This document shows positions 1 to 10,312 of a stretch of DNA of 64,000 nucleotides, piece after piece. Position 1 is the first letter of the stretch. The number at the start of each line of letters is the position of its first letter. This stretch comes from Paenibacillus wynnii (GTDB lineage: Bacteria > Bacillota > Bacilli > Paenibacillales > Paenibacillaceae), in NCBI RefSeq assembly GCF_030812855.1, contig NZ_JAUSTK010000007.1, positions 1 through 64,000 on the forward strand. Direction: 5' to 3'. Below the pieces are notes generated by a model. That model had not been told where the DNA came from, ran no database searches, and saw only the letters and a program-made list of their open reading frames with translations. Made by a program: the position numbers and the translations under genes.

Positions 1-149
1 TGAGATGTAAAAGTGCAATTGAATCGCCCTCAGATGGTGCAATCCGCCAAATGAGATGTAAAAGTGCAATTGAATCGCCCTCAGATGGTGCAATCCGCCA
101 AATGAGATGTAAAAGTGCAATTGAATCGCCCTCAGATGGTGCAATCCGC
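1..149. repeat. 51-bp tandem repeat, about 2.9 copies
   Basis: Three consecutive copies of a 51-bp unit start at 1, 52 and 103, each beginning TGAGATGTAAAAGTGC. The first two are identical and the third diverges after about 47 bp. The array touches the window edge, so the real copy number is unknown. It lies downstream of the sensor kinase gene and contains no evident reading frame of its own. Confidence 0.95.
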
Positions 150-182
150 ATAACAGAGGTGTGAAGTGCAGATCGTTGGCGT

Positions 183-1286
183 CTATGTGTTGGACCCGAG
201 CTCTTGCGGCAATTGGACCTCAAATAGTGTTCGTACCACGCTACTTTCTACTGAAATGACTCCATCATGCTGCTCCACAATATTCCTGGCAATGAACAGG
301 CCCAGACCTGTGCCGCCCCCCGGATGCGTTCTTGCCCGGTCACTCGTATAGTACATATCGAAGATATGTGGCAAATCGTCTGGATCGATGAATCCCCCGT
401 AATTAATGACCTCAACCACCACCTGCCCAGAAGCAAGGCGGCTATTAATATCTACATACATTCCATCCTTCCCGTAACGGGCGGCATTGGTTAATAGATT
501 CTCAAACACACGGGCCAGAAGTTCCCCATCACCTGCAATGTACAAGTTTGGCGTAATATTTACTCTAGAGAGCAGATGATTTTTCTCAAAAACAGGATAT
601 AATTCCTCATTCAGCTGCATCAACAGCTCACCGATGTCTATTCGCTTCTTCTCAACCGGCAGCATACCATAGTTCATTCTAGTGATATCGAACAATCCAT
701 CAATTAGTTTCTCTAAACGCTTCGACTTCGTAAAGGCAATGGAAGTGAAATGCTTGACTTGCTCTTCTGTCAACTGATTATCCCTAAGAATCAAATCCAA
801 ATAACCCAATACAGAGGTAAGCGGTGTACGTAAATCATGCGCCAAATTCACGACTAACTGATCTTTGCTGTTCTCTGCAAAATCCCCTCGTTCTACGGCC
901 TGCTGCAGCTTTTCACTTGCCAGATTCAGATCTTCCGCAATGACTTTGAACTCATCCCTAGAGGAAATATGAACCCGATTCTTAAACTCACCACTAGCCA
1001 GATGATGAATTCCCTTCGAGATCTCATTGAAATAGGAAGCATACGGTTTGGTAAACCAGTAGAAGAAAAGAATAGCCAGCGGAATAAAGAGGAGCAGGAA
1101 AAAATAAATATCCCCTATGTTACTCATGATATGACGATACTGGGCCACAGGATCTTCCCGGCGCACACCGGAATAATAGAGCTGAAGGAGCCTATAGACC
1201 CCGTAAGTAATAGCGCCGGACAAAAGCATACTTAACCCCAGCAGCAGAATCATTTTGGTCCTAAAGCTTCGGATTCCCTTATTCAT
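183..1286 (-). CDS. Sensor histidine kinase of a VanS-like two-component system
   Basis: This is a 367-residue membrane histidine kinase. Two membrane segments (about residues 12-35 and 60-78) enclose a short extracellular loop. A HAMP-like linker and a HisKA domain follow, with the phospho-acceptor His150 in the motif LAHDLRTPLTS. The HATPase domain has an N box (ENLLTNAARYG) and a G box (GGGTGLGL). It is preceded by its cognate response regulator, with an 8-bp overlap that suggests translational coupling. The arrangement resembles VanR/VanS-type pairs of Gram-positive bacteria, but no vancomycin-resistance enzymes lie nearby, so the stimulus is unknown. Envelope stress is only a guess from the small sensor loop. 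Confidence 0.9.
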   Translation of the reverse strand: MNKGIRSFRTKMILLLGLSMLLSGAITYGVYRLLQLYYSGVRREDPVAQYRHIMSNIGDIYFFLLLFIPLAILFFYWFTKPYASYFNEISKGIHHLASGEFKNRVHISSRDEFKVIAEDLNLASEKLQQAVERGDFAENSKDQLVVNLAHDLRTPLTSVLGYLDLILRDNQLTEEQVKHFTSIAFTKSKRLEKLIDGLFDITRMNYGMLPVEKKRIDIGELLMQLNEELYPVFEKNHLLSRVNITPNLYIAGDGELLARVFENLLTNAARYGKDGMYVDINSRLASGQVVVEVINYGGFIDPDDLPHIFDMYYTSDRARTHPGGGTGLGLFIARNIVEQHDGVISVESSVVRTLFEVQLPQELGSNT

Positions 1287-1974
1287 TGAACGTATACCCC
1301 ACGCCCCAGATAGTTTTGATAAATTTATTCTTGTTCATATCTTCTCCAAGCTTCTTCCGCAGGGTTCGGATGTGTACCATAACCGTATTGCCGCTTTCAT
1401 AGTAGGCCTCAGCCCACACCTGCTGAAAAATACTTTCCGCGCTAAAAACCTGCTTCGGGTGGCTGGCTAATAAATAGAGAATATCAAATTCCTTCGGCGT
1501 TAACTGGACAACCTCGCCATAAAGGGTAACGGTATGCTGATCCAGTGAAATGGTTAGTCCACTCACCTCCAGTACCGTCTTATTCACTGCCGCAGGTTGG
1601 TTGAAGTGCAAAGAACGGCGGAGATGAGAATTCACTCGAGCCACCAATTCCATAGGATTGAACGGTTTCGTCATATAGTCGTCCGCCCCCATCACCAGCC
1701 CCGTGATCTTATCGAGATCGGAGATTTTGGCACTCAAAAAAACGATTGGCAGATGGTACTGCTCCCGAATTTGACGGGTCACCTCGTAACCATCCATCTC
1801 AGGCATCATAATATCCAATATGGCTAAATCTATCGATTGTGACTGAATCGCCTGAATAGCAGCTTTCCCGTCAGAGACTTTAACAATATGATACCCTTCT
1901 TTTTGCAAATGCAAGGCGACCAAATCAGCGATCTCCGCCTCATCATCCGCTATCAAAACCGTGATTCGCTTCAT
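1279..1974 (-). CDS. OmpR-family response regulator, VanR-like
   Basis: This 231-residue protein has an N-terminal receiver domain with the acidic pocket DDE at residues 10-12, phospho-acceptor Asp54 (AILDIMMPE), and the conserved threonine and lysine positions (FLSAK, MTKPF). A C-terminal winged-helix DNA-binding domain ends in the motif GVGYTF. A GGAGCGGAG ribosome binding site precedes the ATG. It is the first gene of a two-gene operon with the overlapping kinase and would act as a phosphorylation-dependent transcription factor for an unknown regulon. Confidence 0.92.
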   Translation of the reverse strand: MKRITVLIADDEAEIADLVALHLQKEGYHIVKVSDGKAAIQAIQSQSIDLAILDIMMPEMDGYEVTRQIREQYHLPIVFLSAKISDLDKITGLVMGADDYMTKPFNPMELVARVNSHLRRSLHFNQPAAVNKTVLEVSGLTISLDQHTVTLYGEVVQLTPKEFDILYLLASHPKQVFSAESIFQQVWAEAYYESGNTVMVHIRTLRKKLGEDMNKNKFIKTIWGVGYTFNE

Positions 1975-2053
1975 TCCACTCCGCTCCTATATATAACGAT
2001 CAATAGTATATTAAGCTTACTATTTGAATCCTAACTTAGGCTGAGACAAAACG

Positions 2054-2082
2054 CAAAAAAGGACAACCGTTTGGGTGCCCTT
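2054..2082 (-). terminator. Rho-independent terminator of the chemoreceptor gene
   Basis: On the minus strand, AAGGGCACCC, a short loop and GGTTGTCCTT form a stem with some G-U pairs, followed by a run of T. It lies 17 bp beyond the chemoreceptor stop codon. Confidence 0.75.
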
Positions 2083-2098
2083 CATGATTGATTTTTTT

Positions 2099-4219
2099 CT
2101 ATCTTTCTAACAAATTAAATCTTCCCAGCTCATCCTGAAGTTGTTGCGCACTCGCGCTTAGCATTTCTGAGGATGCTTGCACTTCTTCCATAGATGATAA
2201 TTGTTCCTCGGCGGCAGCAGCCATATTTCTCGATTCATCGGCCGTTTGTTTCGAGATATCCACCATCTCGGTAAACGCTGCTGTTACTTGCTCCGTGCCT
2301 GCCGATACTTGTTCTGCAGATGCAGACACATCCTGAATTTGATCCGCGACTAACTGAATGGAGTTCAATATTATTCCAATAGCTTGGACAGCTTCCTTAT
2401 TTGTCTCTAATCCCTGCTCCGTTACTAGAGCTGTTTGTTCCATAGAGGCTACAACCCTTGCAACCAGTGTACGGACTTCATCAACGAGTGCTGCAATCGA
2501 CATGGCCGATTGTGTTGTTCGTTCGGCGAGTTTGCCTACTTCCGTGGCCACAACCATAAAACCTCGACCTTGCTCTCCTGCTCTTGCTGCTTCAATGTTG
2601 GCATTTAACGAAAGAAGATGGGTTTGTGAGGAGATTCCCATAATCATAGACACAATCGAATGAATCTCATCGGAATGCTCGTTTAGTTTCGTTACGAATT
2701 GACTGGACTGACCTACTGCCTCTTGAATTAGATTCATCTGGATAAACGAATCCTGAAGCTTCTTCTCTCCCAATTTTGCTCCATTCGTCGCGTCTGAGGC
2801 CGAGTCTGAAACTTCCGACGCGCTCTCCGCGATCCTCGTTATAGCTACGGCCATTTCTTTCATGGCCAACGCATTCTCCTCCGAGGCTTTCTGCTGTACT
2901 TCCGCACCATCTGATATGGCACTGACGGAGTAAGCAATTTGTTTCATAACCGTCGTTGACTCCACAGATACCGCTGATAATTGCTGTGAGGAAGCCGCCA
3001 CCTGCTCGGAGATTTCCTGATTCCGGCGAAGAAGATCATTAAGTGAATCAGCCATGAGATTAAACGAGTCTCCCACATAACTTAATTCATCCTTCGTCTG
3101 AAGCTTCAAACGCTCCGACAAATCACCAGCAGCTAACTTGGCTGCCCCAACCTGTAAGGATTGAATCGTTGACTTTACATTTCTATAGAACGCAGTATAG
3201 AAAAGTCCAACCAATAGCAGGGAAATCCCAATAATTAAAAGCATGTTATTTCGGTTGGAGGAAAGGTTGTCGATCCGTACATCAAGAAGTTGGCTCAATT
3301 CAGCAGAGACGACTTTGAAGAGACTCACAGAATCATCAATCGCCTTCGTGCCTTCAGCAAAATAGTCTGCTGGCGTCATAGATATTGCCGATGTATTTAA
3401 TATATTTGTATCTAACGCTTGAATAAAACGATTAACAGACTCTACGTTGAGTTTACTCGTATCCCCAAACTGTTTGTCAAAAGATGTATTATATTTAGTC
3501 GCCTTAATCACTGCCTGTTCAATTCCCTGTAGAGCATTTTCAATCTGATTTTTGTCGATCATCAAGCTTATTTTTTCATCCGTAGTGATCTGTTTCCGAG
3601 CCAATATTCCATTTCCTTGACCACGGGCTTGTCCAGTAAGCTCAATCAGTATGGGAAGTCGGTTAACCATCATATCCATTAAGTAGAAAGAATCAATCTC
3701 AGGATCCAGAGTTAATCCCGATTGATCTGCCGCAAGAGTGATGAGACCGAGCACGTTGTGTATGAGAGCGGAATGCTGATTAAAGCTGTCTTCGGGCCTA
3801 AGCGAAGTTGTCGTCGCCTGCAGCTTCTTCCAATCACTTTGAATAAGTGTCCACAGGTCAGTAGAATCAAGCTCTACTATATTCTTGGCTTTTGTCTTGC
3901 CAATAAGCTCTATATTGGAATTGATCTTTTTTTCCGTTTCAACAAGCTTGGACTCTGAAGTTGTATCTCCATTCAAATATCCATTCGCTAGCCCACGATG
4001 CTGTTGTATATTGAGCATCAGAGGCATGAGAGATTCGATATAGGATACTCCCACTTTTTCTTTCTCTGCAATTTCAATATTTTGCTGAATATTTGAGAGC
4101 CAAATACTCAACAGAAAAACCAAGGGTCCAACAAAAAGCAAGCTAAGCAGAATAAACTTCTGCGCATACTTTAAACGGGAAATGACAGCTATAAAAGGTT
4201 TTAAAATAAAAGCACTCAT
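2099..4219 (-). CDS. Methyl-accepting chemotaxis protein
   Basis: This 706-residue transmembrane chemoreceptor has a first membrane segment at about residues 23-42, an extracellular helical sensor region of roughly 280 residues, a second membrane segment, a HAMP domain, and the long cytoplasmic coiled coil. The coil carries the hairpin-tip signature ([24 protein letters not shown] split over the tip). The sensor region starts with an [16 protein letters not shown] motif, reminiscent of nitrate/nitrite-type (NIT) helical sensors, but that assignment is weak. Through CheA and CheW it would control swimming or twitching. It is monocistronic, with its own terminator and no chemotaxis genes adjacent, as is usual for scattered receptors. 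Confidence 0.93.
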   Translation of the reverse strand: MSAFILKPFIAVISRLKYAQKFILLSLLFVGPLVFLLSIWLSNIQQNIEIAEKEKVGVSYIESLMPLMLNIQQHRGLANGYLNGDTTSESKLVETEKKINSNIELIGKTKAKNIVELDSTDLWTLIQSDWKKLQATTTSLRPEDSFNQHSALIHNVLGLITLAADQSGLTLDPEIDSFYLMDMMVNRLPILIELTGQARGQGNGILARKQITTDEKISLMIDKNQIENALQGIEQAVIKATKYNTSFDKQFGDTSKLNVESVNRFIQALDTNILNTSAISMTPADYFAEGTKAIDDSVSLFKVVSAELSQLLDVRIDNLSSNRNNMLLIIGISLLLVGLFYTAFYRNVKSTIQSLQVGAAKLAAGDLSERLKLQTKDELSYVGDSFNLMADSLNDLLRRNQEISEQVAASSQQLSAVSVESTTVMKQIAYSVSAISDGAEVQQKASEENALAMKEMAVAITRIAESASEVSDSASDATNGAKLGEKKLQDSFIQMNLIQEAVGQSSQFVTKLNEHSDEIHSIVSMIMGISSQTHLLSLNANIEAARAGEQGRGFMVVATEVGKLAERTTQSAMSIAALVDEVRTLVARVVASMEQTALVTEQGLETNKEAVQAIGIILNSIQLVADQIQDVSASAEQVSAGTEQVTAAFTEMVDISKQTADESRNMAAAAEEQLSSMEEVQASSEMLSASAQQLQDELGRFNLLER

Positions 4220-4401
4220 GAAGCTAAACCACCTTTAATTATTAGATTAAATTTTATGTTACTTTATTATTATCGGTAATTATAAACCCTATCATAATAG
4301 TATGAATTTAAATTTAATAAAAGGGGAATATCCCAGCGGCCATTTGCATGACCTTTGGGACAGCCCCCTCAACTTGGCTATCATGTGTGGAAATTACTGC
4401 T

Positions 4402-5346
4402 TTACTTGCGCCATCTTTCAGCCAACTCACGGATTTGATGCGGCGTTGTACGGCAGCATCCACCTATTATGCGCGCCCCTGCAGCGTACCAACGTTCCGA
4501 CTCATCACGCATACTCCCGCAGGTTCCGTTTCCATGCCAGGTTTTGGTCTCCGGGTTGTACATCTCTCCCGAGTTAGGATATACAATGATCGGTTTTGTG
4601 GTGTAGTTGCTCAGAATAGTGACTGCATCGGTCACCACGGTTGTCGGTGCGCAGTTCAGGCCGATTGCAGCAATCTGCTTATTGGACCCGAACCGAGCGG
4701 CACACTCTTCAAGCGATGTCCCCTCACTGATGGAGGTTCCATCCTTCAACGAAAAGGACAGCCAGGCGAAGACATCTGGGAATTCCTTCAGCAGTGCCTC
4801 TAACACCCCAGCCTCCTGAAGGGAAGGAATGGTCTCAAAAGCTAAGATATCGGCCCCTGCTTCGATTAGTGCAGCCATCCGGGGACGATGAAAGGCGGTT
4901 AAAGTCTCATCTGTCACCCCGTAATGGCCTACATACTCCGATCCGTCCGCCAGATAAGCACCATAAGGACCTACGGATGCTGCTACAAGCGGCTTTGGCC
5001 GATGGGTCTGCTCCCCTTCCTGCCAAACATCATCTCTCGCCCGACTAGCTAGCTGTACTGTTAAGCGGATCAGATCCAACGCAGCTTGTTCCCCGATTCC
5101 CTTTTCACCAAAGCCCAATACCGTAGCCTGATAACTGGACGTAATTGCACAGTCCGCTCCGGCTCTGAAATAATCGGCATGCACCTGATAGATTAGCTCA
5201 GGATTCTCCAGCAGCACACGGGCGGACCAGAGAGGATCATCTAGATTACATCCATGCTGCTCCAATTCGGTCGCGAGGGCTCCATCCAGAATCATAACGG
5301 AGTAATCGCGTAAAATAGCTTCAATTGGATTGGATAGGTTCGACAT
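4402..5346 (-). CDS. mmuM: Homocysteine S-methyltransferase
   Basis: This is a 314-residue cytoplasmic enzyme of the homocysteine methyltransferase family, of normal length. The expected zinc ligands are visible: a cysteine in GLNCAP and the adjacent cysteines in GGCCRTTP near the C-terminus. It would transfer the methyl group of S-methylmethionine to homocysteine, giving two methionines. Its start overlaps the 3' end of the upstream permease by 26 bp, so the two are co-transcribed and probably translationally coupled. The SAM riboswitch in front of the permease controls both, which supports the methionine-salvage assignment over a generic methyltransferase. Confidence 0.93.
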   Translation of the reverse strand: MSNLSNPIEAILRDYSVMILDGALATELEQHGCNLDDPLWSARVLLENPELIYQVHADYFRAGADCAITSSYQATVLGFGEKGIGEQAALDLIRLTVQLASRARDDVWQEGEQTHRPKPLVAASVGPYGAYLADGSEYVGHYGVTDETLTAFHRPRMAALIEAGADILAFETIPSLQEAGVLEALLKEFPDVFAWLSFSLKDGTSISEGTSLEECAARFGSNKQIAAIGLNCAPTTVVTDAVTILSNYTTKPIIVYPNSGEMYNPETKTWHGNGTCGSMRDESERWYAAGARIIGGCCRTTPHQIRELAERWRK

Positions 5347-6730
5347 GGGCTTGTCCTCTTTTCTTTACACGTTGAGTGAGATAGTAGCTGCCATAACATA
5401 AGATTATAAAGGGTATTCCACAATACAGCGCAATTCGCTGTGTCGAGTCAAAAGCAATTCCGATGCATGAAGCCAGGCAAAGGACTAAAGAGACTAGCGG
5501 TACCACCGGATAAAAAGGAGTCCGGTAAATTAGATCCTTAACTGAATTCCCTTCCCGTAGATACTGCCTGCGGAACAACAATTGTGACAGGCTGATGCTC
5601 ATCCATACGACAACAACAGCCAGTCCAGAAATCGATACCAAAGCAATATACACTGTCCCCGGTGCAATAATGCTGGACAGCAACGCTAATCCACCACCCA
5701 GCATACTGAAGGTTACCGCATATATCGGCACGCCCCGCTTCGTTAACTTGGCAAACACCGGAGAGACGGTCTGTTTATCCGCTAGAGACCACAGCATCCG
5801 GGAGGAGGCATATAATCCTGAATTGGCTGCTGACAGAATGGCTGTCAGAATAACAAAGTTCATGATATCAGCGGCATATGGAACACCGATGCGCTCCATC
5901 ACAGCTACAAATGGACTCTCCAGAACACTGGCGTCTGACATGGGCAGCAGTGCAGCCAGAATTACAATCGTCCCAATAAAAAAGATAATCAGACGCCACA
6001 ACGTGGTGTGGATTGCTTTAGGAATTGTTTTTTCCGGATCAACCGTTTCCCCGGCTGCAATTCCAATTAACTCCGTTCCCGAAAAGGCAAAATTGACGGC
6101 GAGCATGGTAAGAAGGATGGCTGTTGCACCCTGCGGGAACCAACCGGAAGCCGTTATATTTGAAAAGAGGGGTGCAGCTTCCGTCTCAGCCATTGGGATA
6201 AATCCGAACATAGCGGCCCCACCCAGAATAATAAATATTACAATCGTTAGTACTTTAATCGAAGAAAACCAAAACTCCGATTCCGCAAAAAGCCTGACCG
6301 TCAACGAATTAAACAAAAAGATCATCAATGCAAACAATGCACTCCAAATCCATACGTTAACGGAAGGGAACCAGCGCTGCATCAACAGTCCTGCCGCTGT
6401 AAACTCTGAACCAAGTGCAACGGTCCAAGTCAACCAGTACAACCAGGCGACTGTATATCCGGTTGCTGGACCAATATACTTGGCTGCATAACTGTGAAAC
6501 GCACCGGTCTCCGGCATATGTACGGACAGTTCTCCAAGACAAAGCATAACCAAATAAACGGATACCGCACCAATGAGATACGCCAAAATTGTTCCTAAGG
6601 GTCCAGCCTGCTGAATAGTATAGCCGGAACTAAGAAATAATCCAGTCCCGATTACCCCACCAAGCGACAGCATGACGACATGCCGTGTCTCCATCTTTCT
6701 TTGAAATGGTTGTTTTCTGTTGTTCTCCAT
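5321..6730 (-). CDS. mmuP: Amino acid permease, probable S-methylmethionine transporter
   Basis: This 469-residue APC-superfamily permease has about 12 membrane segments. It carries the family's N-terminal signature [20 protein letters not shown] and the [15 protein letters not shown] loop. S-methylmethionine specificity is inferred from the overlapping mmuM gene and the S-box riboswitch upstream; sequence alone would only give an amino acid permease of the AAT/YkfD-like group. The start is ATG followed by [13 protein letters not shown], with CTTCTT-rich upstream DNA (minus-strand AAGAAGGGGAGAAAGC) supplying the ribosome binding site. Confidence 0.88.
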   Translation of the reverse strand: MENNRKQPFQRKMETRHVVMLSLGGVIGTGLFLSSGYTIQQAGPLGTILAYLIGAVSVYLVMLCLGELSVHMPETGAFHSYAAKYIGPATGYTVAWLYWLTWTVALGSEFTAAGLLMQRWFPSVNVWIWSALFALMIFLFNSLTVRLFAESEFWFSSIKVLTIVIFIILGGAAMFGFIPMAETEAAPLFSNITASGWFPQGATAILLTMLAVNFAFSGTELIGIAAGETVDPEKTIPKAIHTTLWRLIIFFIGTIVILAALLPMSDASVLESPFVAVMERIGVPYAADIMNFVILTAILSAANSGLYASSRMLWSLADKQTVSPVFAKLTKRGVPIYAVTFSMLGGGLALLSSIIAPGTVYIALVSISGLAVVVVWMSISLSQLLFRRQYLREGNSVKDLIYRTPFYPVVPLVSLVLCLASCIGIAFDSTQRIALYCGIPFIILCYGSYYLTQRVKKRGQAHVEPIQSN

Positions 6731-6765
6731 GCTTTCTCCCCTTCTTCTTCATCCAGGGTGAACAC

Positions 6766-6795
6766 AAAAAACGCACCCTTATAATAGAGTGCGTA
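6766..6795 (-). terminator. Intrinsic terminator of the SAM riboswitch
   Basis: On the minus strand, ACGCACTCTATTATAAGG and GTGCGT form a short stem-loop followed by TTTTTT, between the aptamer and the mmuP start. It is the expected expression platform: ligand binding favours this hairpin and stops transcription. Confidence 0.85.
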
Positions 6796-6815
6796 CTGAT
6801 AAATAAAGACAAATG

Positions 6816-6916
6816 CTTATCTATCAGGCTGTTCACCCGCTGGAGTTAGCACAGTATCCTTCAGAGATCTGTTGCTGAGGCTTCAAAGGGCCAGTCCCTC
6901 CACCTCTCTGGATAAG
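6816..6916 (-). promoter_or_regulatory. S-box (SAM-I) riboswitch aptamer
   Basis: The minus strand starts with CTTATCCAGAGAGGTGGAGG, followed by GACTGGCCCTTTGAAGCC and CAGCAAC, the hallmark conserved core of the SAM-I aptamer. It closes with GATAAG at 6821-6816, which pairs with CTTATC at 6916-6911 to make P1. A terminator follows. It should repress mmuP-mmuM when S-adenosylmethionine is plentiful. Confidence 0.97.
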
Positions 6917-6936
6917 AAATAATTTGATTTTTAACT

Positions 6937-6965
6937 ACTATAGCGATCTATGTTTCAGCTGTCAA
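6937..6965 (-). promoter_or_regulatory. SigA-type promoter of the mmuP-mmuM operon
   Basis: A perfect minus-strand -35 box TTGACA lies at 6965-6960 and a near-consensus -10 box TATAGT at 6942-6937, with a 17-bp spacer. Transcription would start about 10 bp before the riboswitch P1 stem. Confidence 0.85.
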
Positions 6966-7004
6966 TATATAAGTAGATTTATGTATCGGTTTGCAGCGCA
7001 GGCT

Positions 7005-7547
7005 TCACTGCTCTGGTTTATACTCACCTAACTTCCCTTCGTAGATCAAATACAACCGCTCGCTTTGCCGGAAGTCGTCCGGTGTAACGAGTGCAGGCAG
7101 CTTGTTCCATAGCTTTATGCCGGAGCGCTCTAGAATCTCGGCAACGAATTGCGAACAAAAGTAGGAGTTGCTGAATTCAACAGGTTCCTTGAGTGCGATA
7201 CCGATAACACCCAGAATGTTATAGAGATACTTTTTACGGCTTCGGATAAAAATTTGCAAAACCCGCTTCATTTTCTCGACTTCGCGGTCGGATACATGTA
7301 GCTCATAGATGACGCAGGTCGTATTCGGATATTTGCTGAATGTGCCTGTCTTAATATCCTCTTTCACAAATCCACCGTTGAGAGGGTTGCTTGGGTGCTT
7401 TCTCCCGAAGCTGTACAGCTCAGAAAGTTCCCGGTTAAACGAAATCGAAGCGTGGTTGTATGGCGCTTTCGTATAGCCTTGAATCATTTTCGTAAAAAGC
7501 GTTCCGGTATTCGTGAGCAAAATAAAGACCGATCGATCTTCTGCCAT
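7005..7547 (-). CDS. YiiX/NlpC-like permuted papain-fold protein
   Basis: This 180-residue protein has no signal peptide. A conserved histidine (APYNHASISF) lies before a cysteine (SYFCSQFVAEIL). The His-before-Cys order is that of circularly permuted papain-fold enzymes of the YiiX/YycO group, which may act as amidases or thioesterases on lipids or peptidoglycan. The substrate cannot be told. It is divergent from the neighbouring cytidylyltransferase gene, about 90 bp apart, and nothing obvious ties the two in function. Confidence 0.7.
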   Translation of the reverse strand: MAEDRSVFILLTNTGTLFTKMIQGYTKAPYNHASISFNRELSELYSFGRKHPSNPLNGGFVKEDIKTGTFSKYPNTTCVIYELHVSDREVEKMKRVLQIFIRSRKKYLYNILGVIGIALKEPVEFSNSYFCSQFVAEILERSGIKLWNKLPALVTPDDFRQSERLYLIYEGKLGEYKPEQ

Positions 7548-7643
7548 TTACATAATTTCCCCTTATCAAGTTTGGACTATTCCTTCATAATATCATATGA
7601 TCCCTTTAATGGAATCTACCTCACGATAAGTTGGTGATTGGCA

Positions 7644-8558
7644 ATGAGCAGCTCATTATTTACGTTAATTCTTATATTTTCAGCCTTATCGGCTATCCAA
7701 TTGGTCTACTATATAGTGGGTAGATTACAGCCGAGCAAAGACTATACGGCCATTGGATTCCGCATTAAAACCTGGTGGGGCATGCTCTTCATCTTTTGCC
7801 TGGCAACCCTTTTCAACCCTATCGTTTCCCTGCTGTCCCTAATGGCACTCACCTTCTTTGCACTGAAAGAGTATTTCTCCATGATCAAATCCAAAAAAGC
7901 CGACCGCAGACTTTTTCTGTGGGCGTACTTATCCATTCCTGTACAATTTTATTGGATTTATATCGAGTGGTACGGGATGTTTATCGTATTTATCCCGGTC
8001 TATATCTTCTTGTTCCTACCGATCCCTCGTCTGATTAATAAAGGAACGGTAGGTTTTCTGCGCAGTGTCAGTCAGGCTCAATGGGGGCTTATGCTGATGG
8101 TTTTCGGGCTTAGTCATCTGGCCTACTTCCAATTTGCTACACCGCAGTATGGCGCAGGACTTGTACTTTTCCTAGTGGTGTTGACGCAGTTAAATGACGT
8201 GGTGCACCATTTGGCATCCATGTATTTCGGCAAGCGAAAGGTAGTCCCGACAGCCAACCCGTATTTAACTTGGGAAGGTTTTGCGTGCGCGTTTATCGTA
8301 ACGACAGGGAGTTCTTATCTAATCTACCCGTACTTAACTCCTCTTGACCTAACTTTTGGGATCGTGTCCGGCATGCTAATCAGCTTGAGCGGTTTCTTCG
8401 GCAGCCTAACGGTCTCCGTGTTGAAACGGGATTTGTTAATCGGCGATGACGATAAGTTCGAGTCTTTGAAAAAAAGCTACTTAAGCCGGGTCGATAGTCT
8501 GACCTATACCTCGCCGATTTTTTTCCACGTCATCCGTTACTTCTTCGATTTTATGTAG
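7644..8558 (+). CDS. Phosphatidate cytidylyltransferase (CdsA-like) membrane protein
   Basis: This roughly 304-residue protein has about eight membrane segments. The C-terminal part contains GSLTVSVLKRDLLIGD, matching the CTP-transferase signature (S-x3-KR-D-x4-D) of CdsA-type enzymes, which make CDP-diacylglycerol from phosphatidate and CTP. The ATG at 7644 is preferred over an upstream in-frame TTG because GGTGA sits 6 bp before it. A second copy besides the housekeeping CdsA gene (normally next to uppS) would be expected, so this may be an accessory homologue with a related isoprenoid or lipid substrate. Confidence 0.8.
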   Translation: MSSSLFTLILIFSALSAIQLVYYIVGRLQPSKDYTAIGFRIKTWWGMLFIFCLATLFNPIVSLLSLMALTFFALKEYFSMIKSKKADRRLFLWAYLSIPVQFYWIYIEWYGMFIVFIPVYIFLFLPIPRLINKGTVGFLRSVSQAQWGLMLMVFGLSHLAYFQFATPQYGAGLVLFLVVLTQLNDVVHHLASMYFGKRKVVPTANPYLTWEGFACAFIVTTGSSYLIYPYLTPLDLTFGIVSGMLISLSGFFGSLTVSVLKRDLLIGDDDKFESLKKSYLSRVDSLTYTSPIFFHVIRYFFDFM

Positions 8559-8670
8559 GAATTTAAGAAAAGGTTAGAAATGTCCATTTGTTAAATTTTA
8601 CAACAAAACCATTTGGTCTTACCTTCGTTTAACTAATATGACCAACATTTCTCAACAAGGTGATGACCAA

Positions 8671-9720
8671 ATGACGAAAATCAAAGGCGTGTTACTTTCT
8701 CTTCTGACTATGTCCATGTTATATTCAGCCTCTGCTCATGCAGAAGAAACCAAGGCCGAGGCCCAAATGACTCCCATCGCAATGTCCATCTATTTGGACG
8801 GCCAACGCCTTCAACCTGAAGTCGAGCCGATCAACCTCAACGGTACGGTACTTGTTCCTATGAATGAACTGTTTAAGGTACAGGGTGCCAATCTATCCTG
8901 GAATAACACGAATAAAACGGTCACAGCAACTAAGGGCGACACAACGTTTACCTATCGCATTGGAGAGCTTACAGCTAATCTAAATGATCAGACACTGAAA
9001 CTGACCACTGCCGGCCATATTACTAATGGGTACACCATGATACCGCTGCGCTTCGTTACTGAAGCCCTGGGAAATACAGTGAAGTGGGATCCGGACACCC
9101 GATCCATCCAAATCTCGTCTGTAATAGACTATGATACTGCCATCCTTTGGGGCGTCAATCTTCGAAACCTCCCCAGTTCCCAGAGCGCCTCCGCAAGTCT
9201 GGAAATGCTGGCCGCAGGCTCAAAAGTTCATGTTATCGACGAGGTTGATGCTTTATGGATAAAAGTACGCACCCCCGATAACAAAATCGGATACTTATCA
9301 GCGAAACCGAAATATACCGATTACACAAGCTCCTCCCTGATTAAGATGCAAGCGGACGAGCTGATTACTTACGGAAAGAAATATCTAGGCAAACCGTATG
9401 TCTTCGGTGCTTCACCGGATCAGACAGACACCTTTGACTGCTCTTCTTTTGTTAAGCGTGTGTTCGAAGATACACTGTCGATTGAGCTTCCACGAGTCTC
9501 CTATGATCAGGCCAAGATAGGCAAGGAAATCGGGATCAACGATCTGCGTAAAGGGGACTTATTGTTCTTCACCGCACGTAATCTGGAAATCGGACATGTT
9601 GCCATCTATGCAGGGAACGATCAGATTTTGCATACGTATTCGAAGGAACTCGGCGTTCATATCGAATCCTTCGGCAGTAAGTGGAAGGAACGGTTCGTTA
9701 CGGCCCGGAGGGTGTTCTAG
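8671..9720 (+). CDS. Secreted NlpC/P60 hydrolase with copper-amine-oxidase-like N-domain
   Basis: The start is the ATG of MTKIKGVLLS, with AAGG 10 bp upstream; an in-frame ATG 33 bp earlier lacks a ribosome binding site. A signal peptide of about 25 residues ends near ASAHAEE. A copper-amine-oxidase-like domain common in Paenibacillus surface proteins (LNGTVLVPMNELF, GYTMIPLRFVTEALG) comes next, then a bacterial SH3 region (about 165-215) and a C-terminal NlpC/P60 domain. The catalytic cysteine is in DTFDCSSFVKRVF and the histidine in LEIGHVAIYAG. It should cleave gamma-D-glutamyl peptide bonds of peptidoglycan outside the cell. It is monocistronic with a terminator. Confidence 0.9.
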   Translation: MTKIKGVLLSLLTMSMLYSASAHAEETKAEAQMTPIAMSIYLDGQRLQPEVEPINLNGTVLVPMNELFKVQGANLSWNNTNKTVTATKGDTTFTYRIGELTANLNDQTLKLTTAGHITNGYTMIPLRFVTEALGNTVKWDPDTRSIQISSVIDYDTAILWGVNLRNLPSSQSASASLEMLAAGSKVHVIDEVDALWIKVRTPDNKIGYLSAKPKYTDYTSSSLIKMQADELITYGKKYLGKPYVFGASPDQTDTFDCSSFVKRVFEDTLSIELPRVSYDQAKIGKEIGINDLRKGDLLFFTARNLEIGHVAIYAGNDQILHTYSKELGVHIESFGSKWKERFVTARRVF

Positions 9721-9752
9721 AAACAACGATTCCACTTCTATACAGACACGAA

Positions 9753-9796
9753 CAAACCCCAATGCCATGAACTCCATGGGGTTGGGGTTTTTTTAC
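9753..9796 (+). terminator. Rho-independent terminator after the NlpC/P60 gene
   Basis: AAACCCCAATGCC and GGGGTTGGGGTTT form a strong stem followed by seven T. Confidence 0.85.
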
Positions 9797-9880
9797 AGAA
9801 ACTGTTTTTAGCAGTCTTTTGGACCTCATTCATACGAATTCGGGTTAGACTGAAACGGTTCAGTAACGAGTCGGGCTACA

Positions 9881-10312
9881 TTAGTAGGCTTTAAATGCAT
9901 GTGAGGCAACTGCTTGGTATTTGTCAGTTGTATTGGCTCGCTTTATCCATAATTTGATAGTGTAGGTACCCTTCGTAGGGAAATCATATGCCCAGCTAGC
10001 TTGTGATAATAATCCAGTGTCTTCAACTAGCACAGAAGCTGCATTTGTCTTATCTACAACCTTCCCAGCATATTCAATCGTCCAGTATTGTTGATAAGTT
10101 ACATTTACCTTACTTACTGAAATAGAAGCATATGTATCAAACGGTGCTGAGTTTATCGAAAATGCACCTATAGGATTACCATCTTGAAAAGCTAAAACGG
10201 TGTCTGCCTTATAGGTTACACTGTTCCCCGCTGCAAAAGCGGTGGATGAAAATACGAACATAATTACAGCTACTAAAAATAAAAATCTGAACTTTTTCTT
10301 CAAATATTCCAA
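9881..10312 (-). CDS. Small secreted protein of unknown function
   Basis: This 143-residue protein has a clear signal peptide (KKKFRFLFLVAVIMFVFSS, cleavage near TAFAA). The mature part of about 115 residues is rich in beta-strand-forming residues (YWTIEYAGKVV, GTYTIKLWIKRA) and has no cysteines, suggesting an all-beta domain. I do not recognise a family. The gene stands alone between the NlpC/P60 gene and a deletion scar. Confidence 0.75.
   Translation of the reverse strand: MEYLKKKFRFLFLVAVIMFVFSSTAFAAGNSVTYKADTVLAFQDGNPIGAFSINSAPFDTYASISVSKVNVTYQQYWTIEYAGKVVDKTNAASVLVEDTGLLSQASWAYDFPTKGTYTIKLWIKRANTTDKYQAVASHAFKAY

Noticed and set aside
1..149. Short repeat array considered as a CRISPR
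   Set aside because: The 51-bp units are contiguous and identical with no variable spacers, and there are no cas genes in the window.
183..1974. Calling the two-component pair vanR/vanS
   Set aside because: The similarity is of general type only, and no vanH, vanA, vanX or related resistance genes are adjacent.
4302..5048. Several plus-strand frames opposite mmuM
   Set aside because: They overlap the homocysteine methyltransferase gene on the opposite strand and show no recognisable domain.
5595..6491. 298-codon plus-strand reading frame
   Set aside because: It is the antisense shadow of the amino acid permease gene, which has clear family motifs, riboswitch and operon context.
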